Below the pieces are notes generated by a model. That model worked only from the letters and a program-made list of their open reading frames with translations, did not search any database and was not told the DNA's origin. DNA of 11,618 bases from Bacteroidales bacterium (GTDB taxonomy: Bacteria > Bacteroidota > Bacteroidia > Bacteroidales > Muribaculaceae), in assembly GCA_004557565.1 (NCBI GenBank), contig SFGS01000063.1, forward strand, positions 1 to 11,618, read 5' to 3'. Below, piece after piece: positions 1 through 7,058 of the stretch. Positions within the stretch are counted from its first letter, which is position 1, and each line of letters starts with the position of its first letter. The position numbers and the translations under genes are program-made.

Positions 1-78
1 GAGCGAGCTAAAGGTTCGAAAAGATTCCATTTCGCTTCGCTCCATTACATCTTTTCTGCATACCTGCCTACACACATC

Positions 79-96
79 AAATTCCTAACGGAATTT
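79..96. repeat. small perfect hairpin in the gene-free left end
   Basis: AAATTCC and GGAATTT form a perfect 7-bp stem around the loop TAAC. No gene is recognisable on either strand between 1 and 403, and this is the clearest fold in the first 150 bases. It is not followed by a clear T-run in the immediate context, although a short T-stretch occurs at about 106-110. It may be the remnant of an intergenic palindromic repeat or a weak terminator for a gene left of the window. Function is unknown. Confidence 0.4.
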
Positions 97-157
97 CATA
101 GCATCTTTTTCGGGACAACATGTATATCATTTCTTTTTTTTAACCCTATGTCCGATT

Positions 158-189
158 ACTCGTTGACTCGTTGACCCGTTGACCCGTAG
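158..189. repeat. 8-bp tandem repeat, four units of ACYCGTTG
   Basis: Four contiguous 8-mers read ACTCGTTG, ACTCGTTG, ACCCGTTG and ACCCGTAG, followed by a further degenerate unit. No open frame explains it. It lies about 50 bases upstream of the candidate feoB promoter. It looks like a short simple-sequence repeat in a spacer, and copy number may vary between strains. Confidence 0.75.
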
Positions 190-241
190 AGTTGTAGTCT
201 TTTATAATGACTTTTTTAGTGAAAAATACCTAAAAGTAGGT

Positions 242-274
242 ATTGAAAAATTGGTGAATTTGTTGTTATTTTGC
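242..274 (+). promoter_or_regulatory. candidate feoB promoter
   Basis: ATTG (242-245) and TTATTTTGC (266-274) are separated by 20 bases. This approximates the Bacteroidetes sigma-ABfr form TTTG-N19-21-TAnnTTTGY, with one mismatch in each box. Transcription would start near 280 and leave a leader of about 120 nt. The leader holds a GCCGC/GCGGC pair near 316-350 and the AT palindrome before the start codon. Confidence 0.45.
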
Positions 275-362
275 ACCTTGGAAAATTGGGCGTAAGGCTT
301 ACTTTTTTGCAGTTGCCGCTGATGCACTTTTTTATGCTTATGGCGGCGCGCGAAATGGAGGC

Positions 363-394
363 TATATAATATATATAATTATATATAATATATA
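363..394. promoter_or_regulatory. AT-only palindrome directly upstream of feoB
   Basis: Thirty-two consecutive A/T bases form a palindrome centred between 378 and 379, with 15 of 16 positions paired (only 369/388 fail). It ends nine bases before the ATG at 404 and is followed by AAGGTG, a possible weak ribosome site. As mRNA it could mask the start codon; as DNA it could be an operator or a melting region. Which of these applies cannot be told from sequence alone. Confidence 0.5.
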
Positions 395-403
395 TAAGGT
401 GTT

Positions 404-2758
404 ATGACATTAGATGAATTGAAAATTGGCCAATCGGCCATTATTACTAAGGTGGGAGGTGACGGCGCACTCCGTCAGCACTTCCTTGATATGGGTGTGA
501 TTCCTGGCAGCGAACTCACTTTGGTGAAATTCGCACCGATGGGCGACCCGATGCAACTTCTTATCCATGGCTACGAATTGACGCTCCGCAAAGACGATGC
601 GGCGAAAATCGACATCGACATTTGCCCCACATGCGAAGGCGGAGAGCCACATCAGCCTGCTGAACAATCCTCGGCACGCACAGAACACCCCGGTTTGGGC
701 GAGGAAGGCCGCTACCATACCGAAAGCGAGGAAAATCCAGCCCCCATTACCGGCAAAATCACTTTTGCACTTGTGGGTAATCAGAACTGCGGCAAGACCA
801 CGCTGTTTAATGCGCTCACTGGTTCGAATCAGCATGTGGGTAATTTTCCGGGCGTGACCGTCGACCGCAAGTCGGGCGTGATTAAAGGACACCCCGATAC
901 CGAGGTGGTGGACTTGCCCGGCATCTATTCGCTTTCGCCTTACACGAGCGAGGAAATAGTGTCGCGCCAGTTCATTTTCAATTCCAAGCCACAGGGCATC
1001 ATCAACATTGTGGACGCCACCAACATTGAGCGCAACCTGTATCTGACCATGCAACTGATGGAATTGGGCATACCTATGGTGCTTGCTCTGAATATGATGG
1101 ACGAGGTGCGCAACAATGGCGGCACTATCGACATCAATGAGCTTGAAACCAGCCTCGGAATACCAGTTGTGCCGATTTCGGCAGCCAAAAACGAAGGTGT
1201 GGAGGAACTGGTGGATCACGCCATTCATGTGGCACGCTACCAAGAGGGACCACGTCGTGCCGACTTCTGTAGCCCTACCGACCATGGAGGTGCCGTGCAC
1301 CGTTGTATTCATGCCGTGATTCACCTGATTGAAGACCATGCGCAGGCTGCAGGCATACCGCTGCGATTTGCGGCGTGCAAGGTGGTGGAAGGCGATGCGA
1401 GAGTGATTGAAGCGCTTCACCTGACCGATAATGAGCGCGACACCATCGACCACATTTTGAAACAACTCGAAGCCGAGCGTTGCCTCGACCCTGCCGCTTC
1501 AATGGCAGATATGCGCTATTCCTACATTAAGCGAATTTGCGGTCGCTCGGTGGTGAAACCAGTTGAAAGTGTGGAACATAAGCGCAGCCGCCGAATCGAT
1601 GAGGTGCTCACTGGTCGCTGGACCGCTATACCGGCATTCCTGTTGTTTATGTGCTTGATGTTTTGGCTCACATTTGATGTGATAGGCGGCACTATGCAGG
1701 AATGGCTCGACGAGGGCATCCAGTGGATTACGGCGCAAACCGACGCCTTGCTTCAATCGTGGAATGTGAGCGATGTGGTGCACGCGCTGATTATCGACGG
1801 TGTGTTTAGTGGTGTGGGTGCCGTGGTGAGCTTCATTCCTATCATTCTCACGCTGTTTTTCTTCCTCTCCATACTGGAAGATAGCGGATATATGGCGCGT
1901 ATTGCGTTTGTCACCGACAAGTCGCTTCGCCGCATCGGACTTTCAGGCCGCTCCATTGTGCCATTGCTGATGGGATTTGGCTGCTCGGTGCCAAGTGTGA
2001 TGGCAAGCCGCACACTGCCGTCGGCACGCGACCGTCAACTCACCGTTATGCTCACGCCATTTATGAGCTGCACGGCAAAGTTGCCGATTTATGCGTTCTT
2101 CACCCAACTGTTTTTCCCTGATAATGGTGCGCTTGTGATGATTTCGCTCTATCTGTTGGGCATTCTGATGGCAATTATCGTGGCATTGGTGCTGAAAAAC
2201 ACCATCTATCGTGGCGAGCCTGTGCCATTTGTGATGGAACTGCCAAACTACCGCATACCTACGGCAGTGAGCGTGCTGCGCCTGATTTGGGATAAGGGTA
2301 AAGACTTCATGCAGAGGGCTTTCTCTGTGATATTCATCGCCACCATCGTGGTGTGGTTCTTGCAATCGTTCGACTTCCACCTCTCGCTTGTGGCTGATCC
2401 GCAAAACAGCATCTTGGCAAGCGTGGCAAGCGTGATAAGTCCAATCTTCGAACCACTCGGATTTGCCGACTGGCGCATCACCACCTCGCTCATTTCTGGC
2501 TTTATGGCGAAGGAGAGTGTGGTGTCAACCCTCACCGTGCTGTTTGGCAGTGGCGTGTCGATTTCCTCGGTTCTCGGTGTGGCATCAGCCTACGCCCTGC
2601 TTGTGTTCTGCTTGCTCTACACCCCATGTGTGGCAACTATCGCCACCGTGCGCCACGAGTTGGGCAACCGTCACGCCTGGGCGATGGTCGTATGGCAATG
2701 CGTCGTGGCATGGATCGTGGCGTTTGCCGTCAAACTCCTGCTGGAGTGCTTTATGTAG
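404..2758 (+). CDS. feoB: fused FeoA-FeoB ferrous iron transporter
   Basis: Inner-membrane Fe(II) importer driven or gated by a cytoplasmic GTPase. Residues 1-72 are a FeoA-like SH3-type domain. A linker follows with a CPTC pair (C74, C77). The FeoB G domain shows G1 GNQNCGKT (125-132), G3 DLPG (170-173), G4 NMMD (230-233) and G5 SAAK (259-262). The membrane part runs from about residue 405 to the end and contains the FeoB core motifs GCSVPS (C527), SCTAK (C556) and YTPC (C742). FeoA and FeoB are often fused in Bacteroidetes, and 784 residues fits such fusions. The ATG at 404 begins the FeoA motif directly. The downstream small Cys-rich gene is the usual partner. The G motifs and pore cysteines appear intact, so the protein should be functional. 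A 351-codon open frame on the opposite strand is a shadow. Confidence 0.97.
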   Translation: MTLDELKIGQSAIITKVGGDGALRQHFLDMGVIPGSELTLVKFAPMGDPMQLLIHGYELTLRKDDAAKIDIDICPTCEGGEPHQPAEQSSARTEHPGLGEEGRYHTESEENPAPITGKITFALVGNQNCGKTTLFNALTGSNQHVGNFPGVTVDRKSGVIKGHPDTEVVDLPGIYSLSPYTSEEIVSRQFIFNSKPQGIINIVDATNIERNLYLTMQLMELGIPMVLALNMMDEVRNNGGTIDINELETSLGIPVVPISAAKNEGVEELVDHAIHVARYQEGPRRADFCSPTDHGGAVHRCIHAVIHLIEDHAQAAGIPLRFAACKVVEGDARVIEALHLTDNERDTIDHILKQLEAERCLDPAASMADMRYSYIKRICGRSVVKPVESVEHKRSRRIDEVLTGRWTAIPAFLLFMCLMFWLTFDVIGGTMQEWLDEGIQWITAQTDALLQSWNVSDVVHALIIDGVFSGVGAVVSFIPIILTLFFFLSILEDSGYMARIAFVTDKSLRRIGLSGRSIVPLLMGFGCSVPSVMASRTLPSARDRQLTVMLTPFMSCTAKLPIYAFFTQLFFPDNGALVMISLYLLGILMAIIVALVLKNTIYRGEPVPFVMELPNYRIPTAVSVLRLIWDKGKDFMQRAFSVIFIATIVVWFLQSFDFHLSLVADPQNSILASVASVISPIFEPLGFADWRITTSLISGFMAKESVVSTLTVLFGSGVSISSVLGVASAYALLVFCLLYTPCVATIATVRHELGNRHAWAMVVWQCVVAWIVAFAVKLLLECFM

Positions 2759-2790
2759 AGAAATTAGATATTAGAAGTTAGAAATTAGAA
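2759..2790. repeat. TTAGAAATTAGA-type microrepeat after feoB
   Basis: Immediately after the feoB stop, variants of AGAAATTAGAT and TTAGAAGTTAGA recur three times. It is low-complexity spacer sequence with no coding potential. Together with the GC-rich repeat that follows, it fills the gap to the small Cys-rich gene. Confidence 0.55.
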
Positions 2791-2835
2791 AATCGGAGTT
2801 CTCGGAGCTCTCCGAGCTCTCCGAGTTCTCCGATT
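2791..2835. repeat. palindromic 9-bp microrepeat spacer
   Basis: The segment starts AATCGGAG and ends with its reverse complement CTCCGATT. The interior contains three tandem 9-mers: GAGCTCTCC, GAGCTCTCC and GAGTTCTCC. It can therefore fold back on itself in several registers. It lies between feoB and the Cys-rich gene, so it could act as a partial terminator or an mRNA-stabilising structure. There is no T-run, so a clean intrinsic terminator is unlikely. Confidence 0.6.
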
Positions 2836-2853
2836 TCAGTGGATTTTGAAGCA

Positions 2854-3027
2854 ATGAACATACAAAGTTGGATTATATTGATATTGGTGTTGCTGGCAGT
2901 GGGGCTGTCGGTGCGGCGCGTGTGGAGAAATCAAAAGTCGGGCAAAGGCTCCTGCTCTTGCTGCGACAAAGCCTCCACCTGCCAACTCCGCCACCAAAAA
3001 TTCCACAAACCGCCCCACAACTGCTAA
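2854..3027 (+). CDS. FeoB-associated Cys-rich membrane protein
   Basis: Encodes 57 residues from the ATG at 2854. Residues 5-22 form one hydrophobic membrane segment, followed by a basic stretch (RRVWRNQK) that predicts a cytoplasmic tail. A Cys cluster follows (C34, C36, C37, C43) and a final C57. This matches the small FeoB-associated Cys-rich proteins (Pfam family PF12669) found next to feoB in Bacteroidetes and Firmicutes. Its job is unproven; binding Fe(II) or assisting FeoB is the usual guess. An in-frame GTG at 2839 would add five residues, but the membrane helix begins just after the ATG, so the ATG is preferred. The gene lies 95 bases after feoB and is probably co-transcribed with it. 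Confidence 0.85.
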   Translation: MNIQSWIILILVLLAVGLSVRRVWRNQKSGKGSCSCCDKASTCQLRHQKFHKPPHNC

Positions 3028-3110
3028 GCCCCACCACCCACAATAAAAACCACCGCTTTTCACCAAAAATCTCTTGAAAAGCTGTGAAAACGCCAATAAA
3101 AATCTCTTGA

Positions 3111-3130
3111 AAAGTTGTAAAAACAGCTTT
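3111..3130. repeat. hairpin inside the 33-bp array
   Basis: AAAGTTGT and ACAGCTTT pair over 8 bp (one G-U) around an AAAA loop, using the end of repeat copy 2 and most of the next spacer. A second inverted pair, GCTTTTCA at 3055-3062 with TGAAAAGC at 3075-3082, overlaps copy 1. Neither is followed by a T-run, so terminator function for the upstream iron genes is possible but weak. Confidence 0.35.
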
Positions 3131-3159
3131 GAAAATCTCTTGAAAAGTTGTAAATTTGT
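3128..3159 (+). promoter_or_regulatory. promoter of the DUF4143 ATPase gene
   Basis: TTTG at 3128-3131, then 19 bases, then TAAATTTGT at 3151-3159. This is a full match to the Bacteroidetes consensus TTTG-N19-TAnnTTTGY. The -33 box lies in one array spacer, the -7 box mostly in the next, and the third 20-bp repeat fills the space between them. Transcription should start near 3165, which makes the fourth repeat the 5' leader (about 24 nt). Confidence 0.72.
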
Positions 3160-3188
3160 GGTGTAAAATCTCTTGAAAAGCTGTAAAA

Positions 3189-4544
3189 ATGCAAATATTT
3201 AGGCGTAAAATATATAATCAACTACTTGATTGGAAGCAAAATAGGAGTGATAGTGCTTTACTCGTAGAAGGTGCGAGAAGAATTGGTAAAAGTTTTATAG
3301 TTGAAACCTTTGCAAAAAACGAGTACAAATCACACCTTTTAATTGATTTTAATAATGCTTCATCGGTAGTAAAAGGGTGGTTCGACGAGTATCTCGGCGA
3401 CATCGACACCCTTTTGCTGAATTTGCAGATTGAATACGGAGTGAAACTCACACCGCACGAGTCGTGCATTGTTTTCGATGAAGTGCAAATGTGCCCTCGC
3501 GCTCGTGCCGCCATTAAATATTTGGTGGCAGATGGACGCTTCCACTATATCGAAACCGGTTCTTTGGTGAGCATTAAGAAGAATGTGAAAGACATCACTA
3601 TCCCTTCCGAAGAAATGGCTATTGAGATGAATCCGATGGACTTTGAGGAGTTTCTTTGGGCGATGGGTGAGGATTTGTTGGTAGATCGCATTAAAGAGTG
3701 CTGTGAAAAGAAAAAGCCGATGGAAGGTCTGCATCGCAAAGCCATGAATCTGTTTCGCGACTATATGATAGTGGGAGGTATGCCGCAAGCCCTACTTAAA
3801 TATGTGGAAACGAAAGATTACGACAAGGCCGATGCCGCAAAACGTGCCATTTTAAGTGTTTATCGTAATGATATTGCCAAATACGCCACAGGAAGCGAAC
3901 TTAAGGCTCAGAGCATATTCGACGAAATTCCTGCCATGCTCCAAAGGGGAGAGAAGAAATTCAGTCCTTCGGCTATCAAGCCTGGCACATCGTACCGCGA
4001 CTACGACAATGCCTTTTTCTGGCTCTCTGATTCTCGCATTGTGAACATTTGCTACGGTTGTACGGCACCAAATATCGGGCTTCGCTTAAACATGGAGCGA
4101 ACCACGCTGAAATGCTATATGGCTGATACCGGTCTGCTCATCAGTCATGCTTTTGATGAAAACGGGAGAACTCCAGTCGATCTCTATAAAGCGCTTTTGC
4201 GAGGCTCGCTTGAAGTGAACGAGGGAATGCTGATGGAAAATATTGTGGCACAGATGCTCAAGGCGAGAGGTAATAAACTCTACTTCTACAGTAAGTCGAG
4301 TCGTGAAGACCCCTCGGAGCGAATGGAGATAGATTTTCTGATCACGAAGTCGTCGATCACATCAAGGCACAACATCATTCCAATAGAGGTGAAGTCAACT
4401 AAAAAATACACCCTCACCTCGCTTAATAAATGCGTGGCAAAATTTGGTGAGTATATCACCACGCCCACCGTGCTTCATACCGCCGACTTTAAAGTGAAGG
4501 AAGGCATCACCTATCTACCTCTCTATATGGCGCCATGGATGTAA
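3189..4544 (+). CDS. AAA-type ATPase with DUF4143 C-terminal region
   Basis: Encodes 451 residues. The N-terminal P-loop ATPase domain has Walker A GARRIGKS (28-35), Walker B IVFDE (D97, E98) and a sensor-like ETGS (122-125). The linker carries the common VGGMPQ motif (195-200). The C-terminal half matches the DUF4143 type and ends in a PD-(D/E)xK-like pattern: EID (D382) and IEVKS (E400, K402). Such AAA_14/DUF4143 proteins are abundant and multicopy in Bacteroidales; their role is not established, and DNA-related or defence roles are speculation. The ATG at 3189 lies about 24 nt after the predicted transcription start, and the reading frame upstream is closed by TGA in each repeat. GC content is about 30% over 3181-3360 and about 50% over 3361-3540, so the gene may be a mosaic. 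It has its own promoter and probably forms a single-gene unit. Confidence 0.88.
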   Translation: MQIFRRKIYNQLLDWKQNRSDSALLVEGARRIGKSFIVETFAKNEYKSHLLIDFNNASSVVKGWFDEYLGDIDTLLLNLQIEYGVKLTPHESCIVFDEVQMCPRARAAIKYLVADGRFHYIETGSLVSIKKNVKDITIPSEEMAIEMNPMDFEEFLWAMGEDLLVDRIKECCEKKKPMEGLHRKAMNLFRDYMIVGGMPQALLKYVETKDYDKADAAKRAILSVYRNDIAKYATGSELKAQSIFDEIPAMLQRGEKKFSPSAIKPGTSYRDYDNAFFWLSDSRIVNICYGCTAPNIGLRLNMERTTLKCYMADTGLLISHAFDENGRTPVDLYKALLRGSLEVNEGMLMENIVAQMLKARGNKLYFYSKSSREDPSERMEIDFLITKSSITSRHNIIPIEVKSTKKYTLTSLNKCVAKFGEYITTPTVLHTADFKVKEGITYLPLYMAPWM

Positions 4545-4571
4545 CCCAACGACATGTGCACAGTGTTGGGT
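4544..4571 (+). terminator. weak hairpin after the ATPase gene
   Basis: ACCCAAC (4544-4550) pairs perfectly with GTTGGGT (4565-4571) around a 14-nt loop. It starts at the last base of the stop codon. Only a mixed T/A stretch follows, so it is a candidate rather than a clear intrinsic terminator. Confidence 0.4.
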
Positions 4572-4670
4572 ATTAATGGTTTGTACTTAGAGAATGCGGT
4601 GTGAATTTACCGCCGTTGTTGGTGAAGAATTGTGGTTATTTGTGAAAGTGTGAGAAAAAATTCGGATTTT

Positions 4671-4703
4671 CTTGTTTTGATGAGGAAAAATGGCGATATT
4701 TGC
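4671..4703 (+). promoter_or_regulatory. candidate promoter of the first M6 peptidase
   Basis: CTTG (4671-4674), 20 bases, then GATATTTGC (4695-4703) approximate TTTG-N19-21-TAnnTTTGY with one mismatch per box. A start near 4710 would leave a leader of about 65 nt. The 230-base gap between the ATPase and this gene otherwise holds only AT-rich sequence and the two hairpins listed here. Confidence 0.35.
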
Positions 4704-4710
4704 ACACTTT

Positions 4711-4734
4711 GGTTTGCTGGCTTAACTGCAAACC
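4711..4734 (+). promoter_or_regulatory. leader hairpin upstream of the first M6 peptidase
   Basis: GGTTTGC and GCAAACC form a perfect 7-bp stem around a 10-nt loop. If the candidate promoter just upstream is real, the stem begins at about +1, which would give the mRNA a structured 5' end. It could alternatively be a DNA operator with a 7-bp half-site. Confidence 0.4.
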
Positions 4735-4774
4735 GTGTTTTGACCAAAAAAATATAATGTTTTTAATATAAAAT

Positions 4775-6973
4775 ATGAGAAAGTTCTTTTTTGCTTTAGT
4801 TGCAACATTGTTGACAGCCACTCAGTTGCTGGCTGTTCCTGCAACACCTTATCCTGTGAAAGTTACTCAACCCGACGGTCGTGAACTCACCGTGCGTTTG
4901 AATGGTGATGAATTTTACCACTTCTACACCACAGAAGATGGCTACACCATTGTGAAGAACGAGATGGGCTTCTTCACCTACGCTCAGCGTGCTGAAGGCA
5001 AGCTGGAGCCTACCGCTATGGTGGCCCGCAACATCAGCGAGCGTTCAGAAGCCGACAATCTCTATCTCAGCACCGTGGCAAAGGGTATGATCGACAAGAC
5101 TGAAGTGGCTGTTGCCAAGTCGGCTAAAGTGAAACGTGACGCTGCTCCAAAGGCACGCATCGACTACAGCAAGTTCCGTGGTTTGATTCTCTTGGTGCAA
5201 TTCTACGACTATTCTTTTTCTCGCTCCGATGCTAACCAGTTCTACACCGAAATGATCAACAAGAAAGGTTATACCGGTTTCACCAACCCCGACGGCTCAG
5301 CAGCCACATGGGGAAAGTTCACTGGTAGTGTACGCGACTACTACGAAGAAAACAGTATGGGTCAGTTCACCCCCTCTTTCGACGTGATTGGCCCTATCAC
5401 CGTGCCTTACTCAATCAAAAACTCAAAAAACACACAAACTGCGCTGATGCGTAACGCCCTCGACCAAGCAGTGAAGACTTACGGCGTGAACGTGACTGAC
5501 TACGACTGCGATGGCGACGGCTATGTGGATATGTTCTATATGATTTTTGCAGGTGTTGGCGCTAACACTGGTGAAGCCGACGACCACATCTGGCCTCACA
5601 AGTCATCCATCTACTTCAGCCGCTGGCGCACTTATGCTTGCTCTTGCGAATACTATTCAGAAAAGAACGGCATTCTCGACGGTATCGGCACCATCTGCCA
5701 CGAGTTTTCTCACGTGCTCGGTTTGCCTGACCTTTACGATACAGACTATGAAGGCTCAGGTGGCCAGGCGCAACATCCTGGTGACTGGGAAATCATGTCG
5801 GGCGGTAGCTACAACAACTACGGCCGCACTCCAGCCGCTTATTCAGCTTACGACCGCTACGCTTTGGGCTTCGCCAAGCCAACCGTTATCAAGGCAGCTG
5901 GCGAATACCAGCTTCCAGCATTGGGCGAAAGCAATCAAATCATGATGATCAAGTCGCCTTTGAATAAAGAATTCTTTTTGCTCGAAAACCGTCAGCAAAC
6001 ACGTTGGGACGCGCACGTTCCAGGCACTGGCTTGCTGGTGGCTCGCGTCGACTCTTCAAATGTGAGCGTGTGGAGTGGCAACTCTGTGAACAACAATCCT
6101 GCTCGCCTCTACTACGAACTGCTTCGCGCAGGCCGTGTGATGACTGGTGAAGGTGATGCAAGCGATCCATTCCCTGGCACTCGTGGCATCCCTATGATTA
6201 CCAACGACACCGAGGCTAACCTCAAAACCTTCAATGGCACCCGCAACCCATGGAACATTGCTGGTATTCAAGAAGAGGATGGTGTGATTTCATTCCGTGT
6301 GCTTCCTGACGGCGGCATCGTGGCAGATGTGGAAGACTTCGAGGCTATGCCTGTGACTGCAACAAGTGGCTCAAAGGACAATGAAGGAAAATTCACAAGT
6401 TGGACATTCACCAAGTGTAACGTGGCAGCCCCAGGCTCAGCCACTAAGGCCGACGGCACACACTCTGTGCAGATGAAACTCCCAAGCCAAATGACCAGTG
6501 GAGCCACTTATTACGATGCTTATCAAGTGAGCGCGAAGGTGTTTAATCCAGGTTCAACCACAGCAAAGTTTGCGTTGAGCATTTCAAAGGACAATGGCAC
6601 AACTTGGACCCCAGTGAAATTTATGAACGAAACTTCACAAACTGTAGCGGGCAAAACCACTATCACCCTATACTGGCCAGTGAGCATATCACGCCGCGAC
6701 GCAGTGATGTATCGCATCGGCATGGTGTCGGGTAGTAAGACTGTTGCCTCATACATCGACAATGTGTCGATCTACTACACCGAAAAGGGACAGCAAACCT
6801 CTCTCCCAGGCGACATCAATGGCGATGGTGAAGTGAACGTGAGCGACGTTACAGCCCTTATCAACAAGATTCTCGGCGCAAGCGACTACACCGACGAAGT
6901 GTGCGACATCAATGGCGACGGCGAAATCAACGTGAGCGACGTTACAGCTCTTATCAACCAAATTTTGAAATAA
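4775..6973 (+). CDS. secreted M6-family zinc metalloprotease with dockerin (paralogue 1)
   Basis: Encodes 732 residues. Residues 1-20 form a typical signal peptide ending LLA before VPATPYP. Residues 21-100 form a propeptide-like region (QPDG, GDEFYHF, DGYTIVKN). The M6 catalytic domain has the zinc site HEFSHVLGLPD (H309, E310, H313, D319) and a Met-turn region EIMSGG (M341). A DCDGDGYVD segment (244-252) looks like a calcium site. A beta-sandwich region around 525-670 resembles choice-of-anchor/cleaved-adhesin-like domains. A dockerin pair (679-732) has two DxNxDG loops starting at D680 and D711. The enzyme should hydrolyse proteins outside the cytoplasm. No type IX secretion tail is visible. 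No cohesin is in the window, so the dockerin's partner is unknown. The catalytic residues are intact. The next gene is a tandem paralogue. Confidence 0.93.
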   Translation: MRKFFFALVATLLTATQLLAVPATPYPVKVTQPDGRELTVRLNGDEFYHFYTTEDGYTIVKNEMGFFTYAQRAEGKLEPTAMVARNISERSEADNLYLSTVAKGMIDKTEVAVAKSAKVKRDAAPKARIDYSKFRGLILLVQFYDYSFSRSDANQFYTEMINKKGYTGFTNPDGSAATWGKFTGSVRDYYEENSMGQFTPSFDVIGPITVPYSIKNSKNTQTALMRNALDQAVKTYGVNVTDYDCDGDGYVDMFYMIFAGVGANTGEADDHIWPHKSSIYFSRWRTYACSCEYYSEKNGILDGIGTICHEFSHVLGLPDLYDTDYEGSGGQAQHPGDWEIMSGGSYNNYGRTPAAYSAYDRYALGFAKPTVIKAAGEYQLPALGESNQIMMIKSPLNKEFFLLENRQQTRWDAHVPGTGLLVARVDSSNVSVWSGNSVNNNPARLYYELLRAGRVMTGEGDASDPFPGTRGIPMITNDTEANLKTFNGTRNPWNIAGIQEEDGVISFRVLPDGGIVADVEDFEAMPVTATSGSKDNEGKFTSWTFTKCNVAAPGSATKADGTHSVQMKLPSQMTSGATYYDAYQVSAKVFNPGSTTAKFALSISKDNGTTWTPVKFMNETSQTVAGKTTITLYWPVSISRRDAVMYRIGMVSGSKTVASYIDNVSIYYTEKGQQTSLPGDINGDGEVNVSDVTALINKILGASDYTDEVCDINGDGEINVSDVTALINQILK

Positions 6974-6984
6974 TTGCAACAATC

Positions 6985-7024
6985 TTAAACCCAAGTCCGT
7001 CAGCGATGACGGGTTTGGGTTTAA
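6985..7024 (+). terminator. terminator between the two M6 peptidase genes
   Basis: TTAAACCCAA (6985-6994) pairs with TTGGGTTTAA (7015-7024). The stem continues through two G-U pairs into CCGTC/GACGG around a six-base loop, about 17 pairs in all. It begins 11 bases after the stop codon. The downstream run is A/T mixed. It may end transcription or only attenuate it into the second gene. Confidence 0.75.
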
Positions 7025-7058
7025 ATATATAAAAACCAAAATATTTGATTAACCAACA

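Larger units (their letters stand above)
3066..3184. repeat. four-copy 33-bp-period direct repeat array
   Basis: Copies of AAAATCTCTTGAAAAGYTGT (20 bp) begin at 3066, 3099, 3132 and 3165, exactly 33 bases apart. The copies are nearly identical, with a single C/T change. The three 13-bp spacers between them are unrelated to each other. The last copy ends four bases before the ATPase start codon. Spacers of only 13 bp and four short units argue against CRISPR. The array overlaps a near-perfect promoter, so it most resembles a multi-site operator. Confidence 0.9.

Noticed and set aside
410..1465. 351-codon open frame on the minus strand opposite feoB
   Set aside because: It is antisense to the conserved FeoA and FeoB G-domain coding sequence, resembles no family I know, is rich in His, Arg and Cys as expected from a reverse-frame shadow, and has no promoter of its own.
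2839..2853. GTG start for the Cys-rich membrane protein
   Set aside because: It adds only five residues before an ATG that sits right at the start of the membrane helix, and no ribosome site favours it.
3047..3166. 11-residue peptide repeat (NLLKSC type) encoded across the 33-bp array
   Set aside because: 33 is a multiple of three and one frame is open across three copies, but that frame has no start codon, ends before the fourth copy and is not joined to a gene.
3066..3184. CRISPR array
   Set aside because: There are only four 20-bp units with 13-bp spacers, too short for a CRISPR array. No cas genes are present, and a promoter is embedded in the array.
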